From the NCBI RefSeq assembly GCF_000005505.3, contig NC_016131.3, forward strand, positions 51,011,355 through 51,075,354: a stretch of 64,000 nucleotides of DNA. Direction: 5' to 3'. Below the pieces are notes generated by a model. It did no database searches and was not told where the DNA came from. It saw nothing but the letters and a program-made list of their open reading frames with translations. Positions 1 through 10,948 of the stretch are shown piece after piece; the stretch's first letter is position 1, and each line of letters begins with the position of its first letter. A program made the translations under genes and the position numbers. The stretch comes from Brachypodium distachyon. Lineage: Eukaryota; Streptophyta; Magnoliopsida; Poales; Poaceae.

Positions 1-1250
1 TTTTTCAGTTGGGTGTTTAGACGATAAAGACTTTGCACAAGGTGCTTAAATGACAGAAGGAAAAGGTGTGATGTCACCGTTCAAAACTTGAAGACAACAT
101 ATCATGTGATTTTCAAGTGACCATATCTTAACCTTGTACTGCTGTGTGCTTAGGCTTACAGTGTTCTCTAGGATTTTACTGCTTACATGGCAGGAGGAAA
201 AGGTGTAGTCCTTAGGCTTAGTGTTCTCTATGATTTTACTGTTGTGTGCATTCCTACAGGTTACCTAACAAGGAGTTGCAATTACCTGTTCACAATTTTT
301 TTTTGAGAGGAGTACTTGTTGATAACTAGATCCAAACTTTTACAAAAAATTTACGGGGAAAATTTGTACAGATTTCAACCAATCAAATTTCACCACATGT
401 TTGAACAAATTTTTAATATTCTTCATCCGTGATAGATAGGTTGTCGCAAGTGATGGGCGCAGGTGCGCAGCAACGCATATATTCTAGGATTAAAACGTTC
501 TTCTTAGGCTCAACAAGCATATGATATATTCCCTCCGCCTCATATTAAGTGACTCAAATTAGTCCAAATATGAATGTATCTGTTCTAAAAGAGTCATTCA
601 CTGTTACGCACGGCAAGAACAGAAAGATTCACTACAATTGTCGTTACTAGCCGCCACCGCTAAGTCAATCTCAGTTACAATTTGAGTTCCCGCAGCAGAC
701 TAATAGATAATCTATTAAAAAAATACTTGTAAAAGAAAAGGACAAAGGCTGGAAGATCTGGTACTCCGTAGTACACAGTACCTTGCAAGTTGAGGCAATT
801 TCTGATTTCGCGGAGTAGAACAGCGGCTAGGAGGCTGCACGGGACCGGCGAGTTCTGCTGGCAGCAGCTTGGTATGCTAGTGTTCGAACCGGATCCCATG
901 AAATCTTTTCTACTTATCTCTACTTATAGAATTTCCATTTTGTGGTCATAAATTCATCTCTCATGCATTTTCTCATTTAGCATTTGCAACTGACCTGTCC
1001 GAATCATGGTGACCTCACGTTTTTCTATCACTCAAACTCCAATCCCTTTCAATACCTTCTTCCCTCTGCTGGCCTCGTCCCCCAATCAACCCGCAGCTAC
1101 CGTCTTTATTTTCCAATTCCCAATTCTCCATCAACCGGACCATTAATGCAGATAAATAATAGTGAAAAAATCGAATAACCGGACCATTAATGCAGAATAA
1201 ATAATAGTGGAAAAATCGAACAACCCAGAGTGTTATGGTTCTGTCACAAT
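1..1250. other. AT-rich spacer without a recognisable gene
   Basis: No convincing coding exon is visible on either strand. A degenerate duplication lies at about 51-252: a stretch reading roughly GGAAAAGGTGT followed by a TTAGGCTTA / GTGTTCTCTA / GATTTTACTG block occurs twice. A one-sided Stowaway-like end (CCCTCCGCCTCATATTAAGT) is at about 529-600 with no matching right end. At about 1134-1222 a unit of about 44 bp beginning ACCGGACCATTAATGCAG is tandemly duplicated. All of this is repeat or spacer DNA. Confidence 0.5.
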
Positions 1251-1313
1251 CTAAGGGTGCGTTTGGTTGTCCTTTACTTTTACAGAAAATTGCTTTTTAT
1301 TGCTTTCGTTTTA

Positions 1314-2345
1314 GGGTCCGTTTGGTTTTGCTTTGCTTTGGACAAAAGCAGCTTTGCTTTTTTTGCTCTCAAAAGGCAGCTTTTCTGAAAAAGCAAAAAG
1401 CTCGTTTGGTTGTTCCGGTTTGCTTCTTCCTTCTTCTGCATCCTCTGTCCCAGTCCTTCTTCAACCTCAGGCACATGTGAGCCTTCATGAGTCATACGAC
1501 TCCTCCCTCTTCCCCTGATTCCTCGTCGCCTCTCCCTTCGGCGACCGAAGTGCCCCCATGGCCGATGGTTCTAGCCTTTGCCGGCCCTCCATCGGATCTC
1601 GGCCACGCCCCTTACCGGATCCCGTTGCCTCCGTGCGAGTCGGTCGTGCCGCCTCCGCACGAGGTCGCCCTCCCGCCTCTGCGTGCGCCCCCCGCGTTGC
1701 TCCGCCACCTCGCGCGACCCCATTGCGCTGGTGCCGCCTGCTGGTTGTCTCCGACCTCCACCACGCCAGGTTCTGCGGCTGTCGTTGCGTTGACTTCGAG
1801 TGGGGACGAACCCGTATGCCTGCCATGGAGACGCCGTGAAGGAAGGGGCTGGTAGGGGTGGCGCCAGAGTCCGTGGCTGGGAGGGGTGGCGCCCATCCAT
1901 GAGCCAAGGCGGGCGGCGGCCACCAGAAGAGTTAGATGGGAGGAAGTTGCGGGCGCGGCCGCCATAGGAGATAGATGGGACGGGGAGGCGGCGGATGGTA
2001 GGCGGCGGCGGGCCTTCGATGGAGCCGATGGGAGGGAGGGGAGGAGGACGAGATCGATTGGGGGATGCCGATCATGGAGGAGGGAGAGACGGGCGGCGCG
2101 ATGTGAAAGGGAGAGAGCGACGAGCGCTGGGGGAAAATAGAACGAATCGGTATGACTTATGGGTGGCAGTGGGTAATAAACCTGAAAGTTGCAAAGCAAA
2201 AGCAGATGAAAGTAACTCAGGAGGTACTTTGTGAAATGAACTAGAAAAATCAACTTGCTTTGCTTTATTATGAAACAAAGCCCTTTGGTTAGCTTATTTG
2301 CCTTTTAGAAGCAAAAACAGAAAAGCAAGCTAACCAAACGCACCC
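1314..2345. mobile_element. Tourist-like (PIF/Harbinger) non-autonomous element with a GC-rich core
   Basis: The left end reads GGGTCCGTTTGGTT and the right end AACCAAACGCACCC, an inverted pair with one mismatch. The element is flanked by TTA on both sides (1311-1313 and 2346-2348), the 3-bp target site typical of Tourist/PIF-Harbinger elements. Subterminal sequence is rich in GCTTTGCTT on the left and its complement on the right. The interior, about 1480-2110, switches to very GC-rich DNA with long overlapping open frames in several phases, which is what base composition alone would give. No transposase is visible. Further copies of the same end motif lie outside it, at 1251-1268 (left) and 2418-2435 (right), suggesting nesting in an older relative. 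The outer pair has no clean target duplication. Confidence 0.5.
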
Positions 2346-2435
2346 TTAGAAATGCTTATTTCGCTCAGGGGGAATCACGAAGCTTCTTAGGTACCTGTTG
2401 CTTTGCTTTTACTTGCTAACCAAACGCACCCTTAG
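2346..2435. repeat. Fragment of a related TIR element, repeated at about 4171-4250
   Basis: About 70 bp (TTAG...GCTTATTTCGC...AATCACGAAGCT...GGTACCTGTTGCTTTGC) recur nearly identically at about 4171-4250. In the first copy they end in AACCAAACGCACCCTTAG. The second copy runs directly into GC-rich DNA instead, so it is probably the left or right part of a sibling element. Confidence 0.45.
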
Positions 2436-2919
2436 AAAAGTAACGCGGAGGCGGTGACTCCGGGGCTATCTAGCCCCATCTTCCCAGCCACATGTTTCAC
2501 TTTAGGCCCACCAAATTAATTAATTTTGTCCTATACTACAGAGCGATTAGCAGGGAACTAATACTTGTGGCACAGAGAGATTAGCAGGGAAGTAGTACTT
2601 GTGGTAGGCACGTATTTTTTTTATTGACAACTCTTTATTTTTCTCTGGTTCTCTCTCATTCTATGCATCTCTGTCCCATTTTCAAGTACATTGTGGTACA
2701 TAATATGTTTTGAAGTACATATTTCGTACATTATGGTAAATAAACTGTACCTTATCAGTTTTCAAATATCTCGTATACATGAACTTAGGAGAGGAGTACA
2801 TCGTATGGTACATCACATGTACATTATCACTTTTTAAGTACCTCGTTAATATGGATTTATGAGACGACTACATCGTATGGCACATCACATTTTTTTCAGG
2901 AAAAAACCACAGTACGTGA

Positions 2920-3320
2920 CATATACTTGACAAGTACATCAACGCATATCACAGATACATCGAGATACATGACAAGTACATCAAGACACATCAAGATACA
3001 TGACAAGTACATCAAGGCACATGCAAGTACATCAAGGCACATCACAAATACTCCTTCCGTTCCTAAATTCTTGTCGCTGTTTTAGTTCAAATTTGTACTA
3101 AAACAACGACAAGAATTTAGTAACGGAGGTAGTACATGACAAGTATATCAAGGCACATGCAAGTACATCAAGACACATCACAAATACATTGAGACACATG
3201 ACAAGTACATCAAGACACATCAGAGACACATCAAGGTACATAACAAGAACATCAAGACACATGCAAGTACATCAAGACACATCACAAATACGTCGAGTCA
3301 CATGACAAGTACGTGGGGTA
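2920..3320. repeat. ACATGACAAGTACATCAAG minisatellite
   Basis: This stretch is built from imperfect tandem units of roughly 19-40 bp based on ACATGACAAGTACATCAAG and CACATCACAAATACATC. It is interrupted by a Stowaway MITE at 3051-3132, so the array predates that insertion. The preceding 2690-2900 is a looser GTACAT-rich zone of the same flavour. No gene is seen. Confidence 0.75.
3051..3132. mobile_element. Stowaway-type MITE
   Basis: An 82-bp near-perfect hairpin opens CTCCTTCCGTTCCTAAATTC and closes with GAATTTAGTAACGGAGGTAG, flanked by TA on both sides. Such TIRs and TA targets define Tc1/Mariner-derived Stowaway MITEs of grasses. It sits inside the minisatellite. Confidence 0.85.
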
Positions 3321-3489
3321 CATCTTCGTACGTTAGCATTAAAATGCACATTAAACTACGTCAAACAAATGAAATTATACAGTTGACTACCAGGTACCTC
3401 TCAATCCTCAATCACAGTACCAAGTGTTAAGAAAAACAAAAATGAACTCATCCATTCACAGTACCAAGTACCTAAGCCGGCACCTGGAT

Positions 3490-4010
3490 CCGCCGCACGG
3501 GAGGAGAAGAGGAGGAGCCTGGTGCGGACGGCTCAGTGGAGGGAGCTGCCACGAGGGAGGAGTGGGAGCCCAGCACGGCGGCCATGGTGGAAGAGGAGGC
3601 GGGAGGGCGGCTCGATCTGTCGCGCTGGAGGAGGGGCCCGGCGGCCGCAACGGCCTGCAGGGGCGGCGGCGGCGACTTCAGCCCGCGGCGGCGGCCTCCG
3701 AGGCATGCAAGGGCGGGGCGGCGGCGACGGCCGAGACCCAGGCCCGCAGGGGAGGCGGCAGAGGAGGAGCGGCCCTCCATGGCGCAGGCAGAGTGCACCG
3801 CCTCACCTGCAGGCCGCGCGGCGGCGGAGGGGCGTCGCTGGTCCGCCGGACCGCGCACGAGCTGAAGAAAGTCCAGAGCCGCTCGGACTTCGCCGACGAG
3901 ATCCACAAGCTCAAGACCCGCCTCAAGGACGCGCACCAGCGGGTCATCAGTATCCCCATTGCCACCCTCCCTACCACGAATTCGCCTGAGAGATCGACAC
4001 AGATATAGAA
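3490..4010 (+). pseudogene. GC-rich gene fragment, possibly an NLR coiled-coil piece
   Basis: Very GC-rich DNA is open in several frames. On the plus strand at about 3850-3960 the translation contains HELKKVQSRSDFADEIHKL followed by KTRLKDAHQRV, which resembles the Rx-type coiled-coil region of plant NLR resistance proteins (basic/acidic heptads, IHxLKTRL). Nothing upstream or downstream extends the match: no P-loop, no LRR. It ends in GA-rich DNA. The family assignment is a weak inference from a short motif. If real, this is a captured or decayed fragment. Confidence 0.25.
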
Positions 4011-4249
4011 AGAGAGAGAGACGCGAGAGCGAGGGGAGAATAATGTGAGAAGACAAGATGGAAGGTCTGCTAATTAGTACTGTATCTATCAGAGGATTAA
4101 CAAACTTTGGGGGACACGTGTGTGGCCACAACGGTGGGGCTAGATGGCGGGGAGTCACCAAGGACTTTGGCTTAGAAAAGTTGCTTTGCTTATTTCGCCG
4201 CAGGGAAATCACGAAGCTCGTTAGGTACCTGTTGCTTTGCTTTTACTTG

Positions 4250-4898
4250 CCTCATCTTCCCCCCATCGTCTTCCCCCATCATGCCTCGGCTTCCTCCACC
4301 AAGTCTGCCGGGGAACCAGGGTCTCCCCCTTTGTCGCCTACAAATCCGGCTACCGCGACTCCTCGTCAGCCTCTGCCTGCTGTGTCGGCGGCGCTGCCCT
4401 CTCTCCTGCTAGTGACGCGGCCTCTGGAGGCGCCTCCCTCGCGAGCTCGCTCGGACTTGGGCTGCAAGGGAGCACGGGGCACAAGGGCGGGCCCGACAAC
4501 GAAGAGCACGGAGATGCCGATGGCGGGGGGCTGGCGGCAGGGAGCAGAGGTCGAGATGAAGCTCACACCGAAACGGGCGGGGTCCGGTGGCGGGCGCGGG
4601 AAGAAAATTGGCCCCGGCGGCGGCGGGAAATCGCGGAGCGAAGCGCCATCGTTCGCGTCATCTTCGTAGGAGGAGGCGAGGTCGGCGGCGACCGAGCCCG
4701 AGGTCGATACTGCTCCTGCCGGTGGCAGAGATCTCGCGGCGGGAGCTAGAGGCCGGGCTGCGGCGGCTCGGGCACGGCGGCCGGAGTCCAAGGAGGAGAG
4801 GGGCGGTGCCGAATTCTAGAATGGGGTAAGCAGAGCTTGTTTCTCGCCCTTCTGCTCTCTTCCTCGCGAAGAATGCCTCGTCAGAACACTGCGCCAAG
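4250..4898. other. GC-rich region of unknown nature, split by the copia insertion
   Basis: This is GC-rich, proline/arginine-coding DNA in all frames with no recognised domain. It is contiguous in origin with 11618-11815: the copia element sits between them at a perfect 5-bp duplication. Joining the two flanks gives one GC-rich stretch of about 850 bp. It could be a host gene 5' end, a captured fragment or a TE core. Confidence 0.35.
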
Positions 4899-4903
4899 GA
4901 CAA

Positions 4904-6007
4904 TGTTGATAAATTAGATAATTTCGATCAATATTTAATTCAGAAAGACAGTGTAAAACATGTAGCACATTATATCATGCAAACTAGACAAATTAAATAG
5001 CAACGCACAGCAATAAAACTCATCTAATTTCACGGCATGAATAATAGAACTACTAATCAAAATCAGCAAGAAATAGCAGATTACGTACGGTGCTGTGCTC
5101 TTTTCTTGTGTTTGTTTGTTGAGGTCGGTGACGAGTCCGGTGGCGTCGATGTTCACGCCGGCAGCAGCTGCAGCCTTGACTACCTCCTGAGCAGCGGCCA
5201 GTGCCTGCGCTTGCGCCTGTGCAGCAGCAGTTGCCTGGTCTTGGAGTTGGGCAGCCTGCTGCTGTGCTTGGAGTTGTGCAGCCTGCTGCTGCTGAGTTAA
5301 AGCGGCAGCCTGAGCCGCGGGATCTCCGAGGTCGTCGGCCATTGGTGATGAAGATGCCGACGAAACAGAGACGTGAAGAAGCGAGCAGTCGCGTGAGAAC
5401 GCTCCCCAAAAACCTTATCAACCGTCTCCCAGGCAGGATCTCGAAGGTCGGGGTTCCGGAGGCCTGCTCTCCCGGCGATCTGTGCACGCAGCCGACGGGA
5501 TGGAGCAGCAGTTGGCAGCGAACAACGAGATTGGATCGTGGGCGTGACGGCTAGGGTTGTGGCGTCGTTTTTCCGGAGTCCGGGGTAGTCTTATTATATA
5601 GGCACGCAGGCGGACTTCGGTTCGGTTTAGGAAACCAAAACCGACTCCGCTATTATCGGGATTTGTTACGCGTCCGCAACGGATTCCGACTGCCAGAAAG
5701 ATAAGCACGACCCGGCACGGCTCGAACTCGAACTCGATCCACGAAACGCGGCGCGCGCGCGCGAGTCGTGACGAGGCGAGGCGAGGCGAGGCGAGCGGAG
5801 GAGAAGGAGGAGGAGCGCGCGTAGGAATTTCCCTTGCTCACTTGCTCAAGAGGTGAGAACCAACATACCTTATATATTGGTCCAACTCCCCTAAACTAGC
5901 AATGTGGGACTATTCCCACTTCCTCATCCCACTACATGAATGGGCTTTTGAGATTTTCCAGGAATTAATTTCAGATTGGGCCTTGAGCCTAACCCAAAAT
6001 TCCAACA
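4904..6007 (-). repeat. 3' LTR of the copia element
   Basis: This 1104-bp LTR matches 10535-11612 throughout. It carries a 27-bp extra tandem unit in the Gln/Ala-coding segment (about 5240-5290) that the other LTR lacks. It keeps a copy of the Gag start exon (ATG at 5342-5340) and its splice donor (intron start at 5088). It also keeps TATATAA at 5600-5594. A GAGGC-repeat and GC-rich block lies at about 5745-5820. Confidence 0.93.
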
Positions 6008-6017
6008 ATCCCCCACA
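6008..6017 (-). promoter_or_regulatory. Polypurine tract of the copia element
   Basis: On the minus strand TGTGGGGGAT immediately precedes the 3' LTR start TGTTGG. A G-rich run at this position primes plus-strand DNA synthesis in LTR retrotransposons. Confidence 0.75.
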
Positions 6018-6558
6018 ATATCTCATAAGCACATATAAAATTGCCGTTGATCTAAAACTCTGTTTTCGATATACCAGCGTTTCAGTGGAGACCGGTTAAG
6101 GTTGAACATCCACCTAAACAAATTGCTTCACTCACGCACAACTGAACAATGGACAAACCTTGAATTGTCAGTTTTCTGTGTTAGAGCTTCACTAAATTGT
6201 TGTCCGGTACTGGGCTGCCGAATGCTACCCCGCGGTGTGGAGCATATAAGTCATTCTTCAGACCTTTTCATGAGCTTACTAGAGACCATCCAAATCTCAT
6301 AGACTGCGACCAACAGTCAGGCTCATATAGGTGTGTTATTTAGAGACTACTCTGTAGGACAGTATCTCCCTTGCAAATTAATGCAACGCGTTAGAACACA
6401 TTAATTTAAAAAACCTACCATACAGTACACGAGAGTAATGCATCGTCAACGAAGTGGGATAAAGAATGTACACTCTCCTCAGTTATCCAATGACTTGTTT
6501 TCCAGGTCCTAATTCACGGGATCTCCGATCACATAGGTTGGTTTACCGCCATGGTAAC

Positions 6559-9500
6559 TCACGTGGGTCGCAATCCCATCTCCCTTGATGCAGATTCTAT
6601 CACATTCCTTGATAGACCCTTTGTAAAGGGATCTGCTAGATTTTTAGCCGTTGGGATATATCCCAATGCTATTATTCCGGAATTTCTCATTGCTCTGACA
6701 GATTTCAGACGTCTCCTGACGTGTCTTGATGACTTCATGTTATCTTTAGAACTGTTCACTTTGACTATCACAGTTCATAAGAATCGCCGGTATTGGTTTT
6801 TCAACAATCGGCAAGTCCATCAAGAGCTCACGAAGCCAGTCGGCCTCAACTGTGGATGTATCTAATGCTGAAAGTTCTGCTTCCATAGTTGATCTGGTTA
6901 AGATCGTTTGCTTGCAAGACTTCCATGAAACAGCGCCCCCTCCGAGTGTGAACACATATCCACTCGTGGCCTTTAGCTCGTCAACATCAGATATCCAGTT
7001 TGAATCACTATAACCCTCAAGTACCTTGGGGTATCCAGTATAGTGTATACCATAGCCCATTGTGCCCTTTAGATAGCGCATGACCCTCTCGAGTGCACTC
7101 CAATGATCATCTCCCGGATTCTTATTGAACCGACTCAGTTTGCTCACAGCAAAAGAGATGTCAGGTCTAGTTGCGCTAGCCAAATACATGAGTGAACCAA
7201 TAATCTGAGAATATCTCAATTGGTCTCTTCCAATTCTGTGATTCTTTCGAAGCAGAACGCTTCGATCATAAGGAGTTGGAGAAGGTTTACAATCAGCATA
7301 GCCGAAACGACTCAAGATCTTCTCCACATAGTGAGATTGCAACAAAGTGATCTCATCATTGTCGCCTCTCACGAGCTTCATGTTCAGAATAACATCAGCT
7401 ACACCAAGGTCTTTCATGTCAAAGCACTTCGACAAGAAAGTTTTAACCTCTTCAATCATTTTGAGGTTAGTCCCAAATATTAGTATGTCATCGACATACA
7501 AACAAAGTATAACTCCCTCACCCCCACCATGGCGGTAGTATACACATTTGTCAACTTCTTTTACAACAAAGCCGGCAGATGTTAAAGTTTTGTCAAACTT
7601 CTCATGCCATTGCTTAGGAGCTTGTTTCAGGCCATACAGAGACTTTAATAACTTACACACTTTGCCTTCATGACCCTTTATTACAAATCCATCTGGCTGG
7701 TTCATGTAAATTTCCTCGTCCAACTCTCCGTTAAGGAAAGCTGTCTTAACGTCCATTTGATGGACAATCAGACCATATGAGGCAGCCAGTGATAGTAATA
7801 CTCTGATTGTGGTCAATCGAGCTACAGGTGAGTAAGTATCAAACAAATCTTCACCTTCTTTCTGGGTAAAACCCTTGGCCACAAGTCGCGCCTTGTACTT
7901 CTCAATAGTACCATCAGGCCTAAGCTTTTTCTTGAATATCCACTTGCATCCTACAGGTTTGCACCCGTACGGACGGTCAACGACCTCCCACGTACCATTA
8001 GCCATGATAGAATCCATGTCACTACGAATGGCTTCCTTCCAATAGTCTGCATCCGGAGATGCAAAGGCCTCATTAATGGTTTTAGGGGTGTCATCCACAA
8101 GGTACACAATGAAATCATCACCAAAGGATTTAATAGTCCTTTGTCGCTTGCCCCTAATAGGGGCTTCATTGTCATCCTCCTCAGGAATCTCATCACGTGT
8201 TTGTTCAAGATTTTCCACTGGGATAGTGGGTTCAGGAGCTACACCATGATCCTGATGTTCCTCTGAACTGACGAGTTCAGCAGGTACGTCATGATCCTCT
8301 CTAGATGTGCTATGCATATCTCTCATGGGAAATATATCCTCAAAAAATGTAGCATCCCTGGACTCCATAATTGTACCGACGCTCATGTCAGGTACTCCAG
8401 AATTTACAACCAAGAATCTATAGCCAACACTTCGAAGTGCGTAGCCAAGAAAAACACAATCAACGGTTTTTGGTCCAAGCTTACGTTTCTTGGTGATTGG
8501 CACATTGACTTTCGCCAAACAGCACCAAGTTCGTAAGTAAGAAAGTGTGAGTCTCTTCTTTTCCCATAGCTCATATGGGGTGACTTCTTTATCTTTTGTG
8601 GGAACACGATTTAGGACATGACACGAAGTCAAAAGCGCCTCCCCCCACCATGCCTTGGATAAACCAGCAGTGTCTAACATGGCGTTGACCAAGTCAGTCA
8701 GCGTGCGGTTTTTTCTCTCAGCAACCCCGTTTGACTGGGGCGAATAGGGAGGCGTCCTCTCATGGACTATGCCATGTTCCTCACAAAATGAATTAAACTC
8801 ACTGGAGAAATATTCTCCACCGCGGTCAGACCGCAAACGTTTAATTTTCTTCTCAAGTTGATTCTCGACTTCAGCTTTATAGATCTTAAAATAATGCAAT
8901 GCTTCATCCTTTGATTTTAATAAATACACATAACAGAATCTAGTCGCATCATCAACGAAAGACATGAAGTAACGTTTTCCACCTTTGGTTAATACACCGT
9001 TCATCTCACAAAGATCAGAATGTATGAGCTCTAACGGTGCTAAGTTCCTCTCCTCAGCAGCCTTGTGAGGCTTGCGAGGCTGCTTCGCTTGCACACAAGC
9101 TTGGCACTTGGAACTTTTAGCCACAGTGATTTTAGGGATTAAACTCAGATTTGCTAATCGCGTCATGCAACCAAAGTTAATGTGACAAAGTCGTGAATGC
9201 CAAACATTAGACTCATTGTTAATAGAATTGACGCTGTTCACGACCTTATTACAAAAATCCAAAAGGGATAAGCGGAACAAACCTCCGCACTCATAACCTT
9301 TACCAATAAATTGTCCATACTTAGACACGATAACTTTATTGGACTCAAACACTAACTTAAATCCGTCCTTGCAAAGGAGGGATCCACCAACAAGATTCTT
9401 CTGAATGGAGGGCACATGCTGCACGTTCCTCAGCTGCACGATCTTTCCCGAAGTAAACTTCAGATCCACCGTGCCAACACCATGAACAGAAGCATGGGCG

Positions 9501-9997
9501 TCGTTCCCCATCATCACTGAGGAGCTGATGGCCTGATATGAAGAAAACAAGGAAATATCAGCACACACATGAATAGTTGCGCATGTATCGACCCACCAAT
9601 CGGTGGACTGACACACAGAAAGTACAGTAAATAAATTAACATACCTGCCTGCATCTTCATTGTTGCCAATGGTCAAATTTGCAAACTTTTGCCGAATCTG
9701 TCCTCCTTTGCGCTCCTTGCAGTTACTCGCCCAATGGCCAAGTCCTCCGCACACAAAGCAAGGATCCTTGTCCTTGTTGCCTCCTTTCTTCTTCTTCTTG
9801 AAAGTGGTAGTGTTCTTTGGACCAGCATTATTGAATGCCTTTCCCTTTCCCTTGTTGTTACTGTTGTTGTGGTTGTTCCTCTGAACCATGTTGGCAGTGG
9901 ACGTACCCTCTTGTGTGTTGCCTTTGGGGCCAGCATCTTTTGCTCTCGCCTTCTCCTCAACATCAAGAGTCCCAATCAGGTTCTCCACAGAGATTTC
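6559..9997 (-). pseudogene. pol: copia pol: protease, integrase, reverse transcriptase, RNase H (broken)
   Basis: Downstream of an in-frame TAA at 10000-9998 the frame stays open to 6746. Visible in order: a CCHC zinc knuckle ([14 protein letters not shown]); an aspartic protease site that reads DTC where DSG or DTG is usual ([12 protein letters not shown]); an integrase HHCC region followed by the DDE core ([53 protein letters not shown]); a copia reverse transcriptase ([38 protein letters not shown]); and RNase H ([24 protein letters not shown]). The frame then stops at 6746, while the usual RNase H tail continues in another frame at 6559-6771 (ADPFTKGLSRNVIE). A small deletion or frameshift near 6750-6775 explains this. 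With the stop, the frameshift and the altered protease site, the copy is judged inactive. Confidence 0.92.
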
Positions 9998-10948
9998 TTA
10001 TCTCTTGTGTTTTAGTGAAGTAGCAAAGTTCCTCCACGAGGGAGGAAGCTTGGCGATGATGCCCCCGGCGACAAACTTGTCGGGTAGTGGACACTTGAAT
10101 TGCTCAAGTTCCTTAGCCATAGTCAGTAACTCATGAGCTTGTTCCACTACAGATCGGTTTGCAACCATCTTATAGTCAAAGAACTGCTCCATGACGTATA
10201 ACTCACTGCCAGCGTCAGATGCGCCAAACTTAGCATCGAGCGCATCCCACAACTCTTTGGCATCCTGATAGTGCAGATAAGCATCAACGAGCTTATCTCC
10301 CAGCACACTACAGATCGCACCAACGACTACAACACAAGCCTCAACATACAACTGCTGAGAAGCAATTGTTTGAGTCTTCCCGTGTTGTACCGCCCACCAT
10401 GCGCCCATAGCCACGAGCCACATATGACATTTATACTGCCACCTCTTAAAGTGCAGTCTAGTAAACACAGGTGGTTTCAATGCGACAGCAAATTGAGACA
10501 TCGAAAATTGCCTACACGAATAAGGTTTTTGGATTGTTGATAAATTAGGTAATTTCGATGAATATTTAATCCAGAAAGACAGTGTGTAAAACATGTAGCA
10601 CATTATATCATGCAAACTAGACAAATTAAATAGCAACGCACAGCAATAAAACTCATCTAATTTCACGGCATGAATAATAGAACTACTAATCAAAATCAGC
10701 AAGAAATAGCAGATTACGTACGGTGCTGTGCTCTTTTCTTGTGTTTGTTTGTTGAGGTCGGTGACGAGTCCGGTGGCGTCGATGTTCACGCCGGAAGCAG
10801 CTGCAGCCCTGACTACCTCCTGAGCAGCGGCCAGTGCCTGCGCTTGCGCCTGTGCAGCAGCAGTTGCCTGGGCTTGGAGTTGGACAGCCTGCTGCTGCTG
10901 AGCTAAAGCGGCAGCCTGAGCCGCGGGATCTCCGAGGTCGTCGGCCAT
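9998..10948 (-). pseudogene. gag: copia gag, starting inside the 5' LTR
   Basis: The open frame starts at an ATG 413 nt inside the 5' LTR (10948) with a Gln/Ala-rich head (MADDLGDPAAQAAALAQQQQ). It then passes through hydrophobic, intron-like sequence. From about residue 140 it becomes a typical copia Gag (UBN2 family) with ALKPPVFTRLHFKRWQ, WDALDAKFGA and LPDKFVAGGIIAKLPPSW. Donor CACC|GTACGTAA at 10722/10721 and acceptor CGTGTAG|G at 10512/10511 define a 210-nt intron that removes the intron-like part and keeps the frame. Gag ends at a TAA (10000-9998) directly in frame with pol, so it is probably a point-mutation stop inside one ancestral Gag-Pol frame. Confidence 0.85.

Noticed and set aside
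1485..1907. Long minus-strand frame in GC-rich DNA
   Set aside because: Several frames on both strands are open at once, the translations are low-complexity Arg/Pro/Gly, and the stretch lies inside a TIR element.
1251..2435. Outer element bounded by CTAAGGGTGCG and CGCACCCTTAG
   Set aside because: The TIRs are good, but the flanks do not match (TAA against TTA, and no longer duplication), so only the inner element with TTA on both sides is called.
2920..3320. CRISPR-like repeat array
   Set aside because: Units are contiguous and degenerate with no unique spacers, and this is plant nuclear DNA. The array is a minisatellite.
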